Source: Pithys albifrons albifrons
Lineage: Eukaryota > Chordata > Aves > Passeriformes > Thamnophilidae
Assembly: GCF_047495875.1 (NCBI RefSeq)
Contig: NC_092462.1
Span: forward strand, 38,221,523 to 38,285,522
Direction of reading: 5' to 3'
DNA length: 64,000 nucleotides
The notes beneath the pieces are model-generated. The model made no database searches and was not told the DNA's origin. It was given only the letters and a program-made list of their open reading frames with translations. Made by a program: the position numbers and the translations under genes. Shown in pieces: positions 62,346 to 64,000 of this stretch (its first letter is position 1; each line of letters begins with the position of its first letter).

Positions 62346-64000
62346 TGCAAGAAGGTAAAAACTGGCTGATATATTTACCTGTTTATTTAAAGAATTCTGT
62401 TTTCAGAATTCTGTTTCATGCTGTGAAGGATTGCAGCCTCTTGACAAAAGACAAAAAGAAATTTTATATATCACTCATATTCACTGAGTCAAGAATGTGA
62501 TCCTCTTCAAAGAAGTTATGACATACTAAATGCCAAGATCAAGCAAAAAACCCAAAGTGTAAATCTGAGTTTATTCCTATTGTATCTAATGGAACTGCTG
62601 AGATTGCTGTATGTCTGTCATCTTTCAGTGTCAGGGTATGAAACTCACAGACCCATCTAGATAACTGATCCTTATTGAATTGGCAAATTGTAGCTTTGAT
62701 TTTTATTTTTATCTAGTATTAAAGGAAAAACAAAAGCTGAATTTAAGAAAGAGAAATCACTTCAATTTTGTGTATTTTTAATATATTCGTTACTGATGGA
62801 TGTAATTTCTTGTGGGAGGAGACGCTCATGGTAGTTACATTTGGGCATAAGAAATATGTTTTTATTAGTTTATATAACTCTGGTCTTGCTTTGTCAGTAG
62901 ATATTATTTTGAAAAACTAGCAGACTTAAATGAATTCAGATTGAAAGCTTCACTTTCAAGCAATGACAAATGGCTGCCAGCATGCTTGGGGAAAAATATG
63001 TACCTGTTGGATGCAAATAAGAAAAAGGGAGGGATTAAAATCATGGCTAAACTGTGTCTGGTTTGGATCTTGTTGGTCATGTAAAGATCTGATTAAGAGA
63101 ATCTGAGCCTGGGTATTTGTTTATAGGAAGCTATTCTCCAAATTATAATGGGAAAGTCTGAATCTCAAACGGTGGTGAAATTGCTTCAATACATTGTAGC
63201 ATCTGGGCACCAACTTAGAGACAATATCAGGTCTTGTGTAGAAGTGGTACCGCAAAGTGAATTGGTATTCATGTCTTTCAGATTATGTGCCTCCCTAGAT
63301 GAGAAAGGGTTAAGCATTACTTAGGGATGCATGTGAAAATATATGGGTGAAGTAGGAAAAAAAATTCTCTTCTAGCTTGAGCCAGTCCATCTGTTCCTTT
63401 AATTCAGTGGCAGACCTTGATTGGATCCTGGGATCGGCTAGTCACACACTTCATACGGCTTCTCTCTGTAAATTAAATTGTTGGCCTGTGTTACTGAGGG
63501 TTTAGGAAGGTGAGTGATGACCTTGGTTTGAGTATGTTTGTATAGAAACATGTCACTGTAGGGTGATGTCTTTCCTCCAGGGACATAGGGCCCAATACTA
63601 ACCATTTGTTAAGAAAATACCAAAGCTAAACATATCCAGTGTATGAAAGGATCCAACACCCTTGCCAAGTGTAACTTTCACTCATCTTTGAAACATCAAT
63701 CTACAATGTATTTTAAAGGTTATTTTTAGCACTTGTCTTTTAAACTGTTTCCCATCTGATGTTAACATCTTGCAACTTTCAAACTAATATGAGTTATTTT
63801 TATTATTAAAATGGGAAATCTCTTTAATATAGTGTAGTATGGCAATATGTTTAAGATATATTTTTAAAAGAAGATCAAAAATAATATTTATTCTCAAGAA
63901 TCAGGATACATAATTCCAGAGAAGTCCCACAATGCTTTCAAGTTCTGTGTTTCTTTATATAGCAAAGATTAAAAGTAAAATTTTAATGACAATATAGTTC
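62346..64000. other. Unassigned AT-rich DNA, no gene seen
   Basis: No repeat family, exon or RNA gene was recognised. A doubled AGAATTCTG word lies near 62391-62413. Confidence 0.55.

Noticed and set aside
1..64000. CRISPR arrays, operons, bacterial or phage systems
   Set aside because: No spaced repeats or compact coding. CR1 and SINE content show that this is vertebrate nuclear DNA.

Overview
This window looks like non-coding DNA from a bird, most likely a passerine. It is AT-rich throughout. The avian evidence is CR1 LINE debris of several ages. The passerine evidence is a tRNA-Ile-derived SINE with a CR1 tail at 1601-1743 on the minus strand, the architecture of the family known as TguSINE1. 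I found no gene, exon chain, tRNA gene or rRNA. The longest Met-initiated open frames are 134, 129 and 117 codons. My rough estimate for this length and base composition is that about one frame that long is expected by chance. The window is therefore best read as part of a gene desert or a very large intron.

Layout. 1-16660: unassigned DNA with the SINE, a possible TATA-type promoter or degraded LTR near 6840-7200, two CTCF-like motifs and several A-rich tracts. 16661-18756: a 5'-truncated CR1 on the minus strand, split by a 1285-bp solo LTR at 17388-18672 that is flanked by a 5-bp target duplication (CCCAG). 18757-33560: mostly unassigned, with a four-tract G-quadruplex motif (22941-22961), a plus-strand CR1 3' end (26675-26772), a conserved-element-like stretch (27060-27500) and a 25-bp tandem repeat (30700-30760). 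33560-34440: a heavily decayed, ancient CR1-type ORF2 segment on the minus strand. 39892-39958: a pre-miRNA-like hairpin. 45600-45960: a cluster with a CpG-containing 21-bp palindrome, a 10-bp-arm hairpin and an octamer site. 57244-57275: a perfect 14-bp hairpin. 60249-60455: a CR1 3' end of the type that supplied the SINE tail. 60663-60743: the strongest fold-back in the window. 62175-62345: a second ancient CR1 3' end.

There is no operon or pathway to describe. The content is a layered transposon record (ancient CR1, younger CR1, then SINE and LTR insertion) plus several unexplained inverted repeats and possible regulatory elements. Family assignments rest on recognising consensus text by eye. 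No alignment, folding or conservation score was computed.
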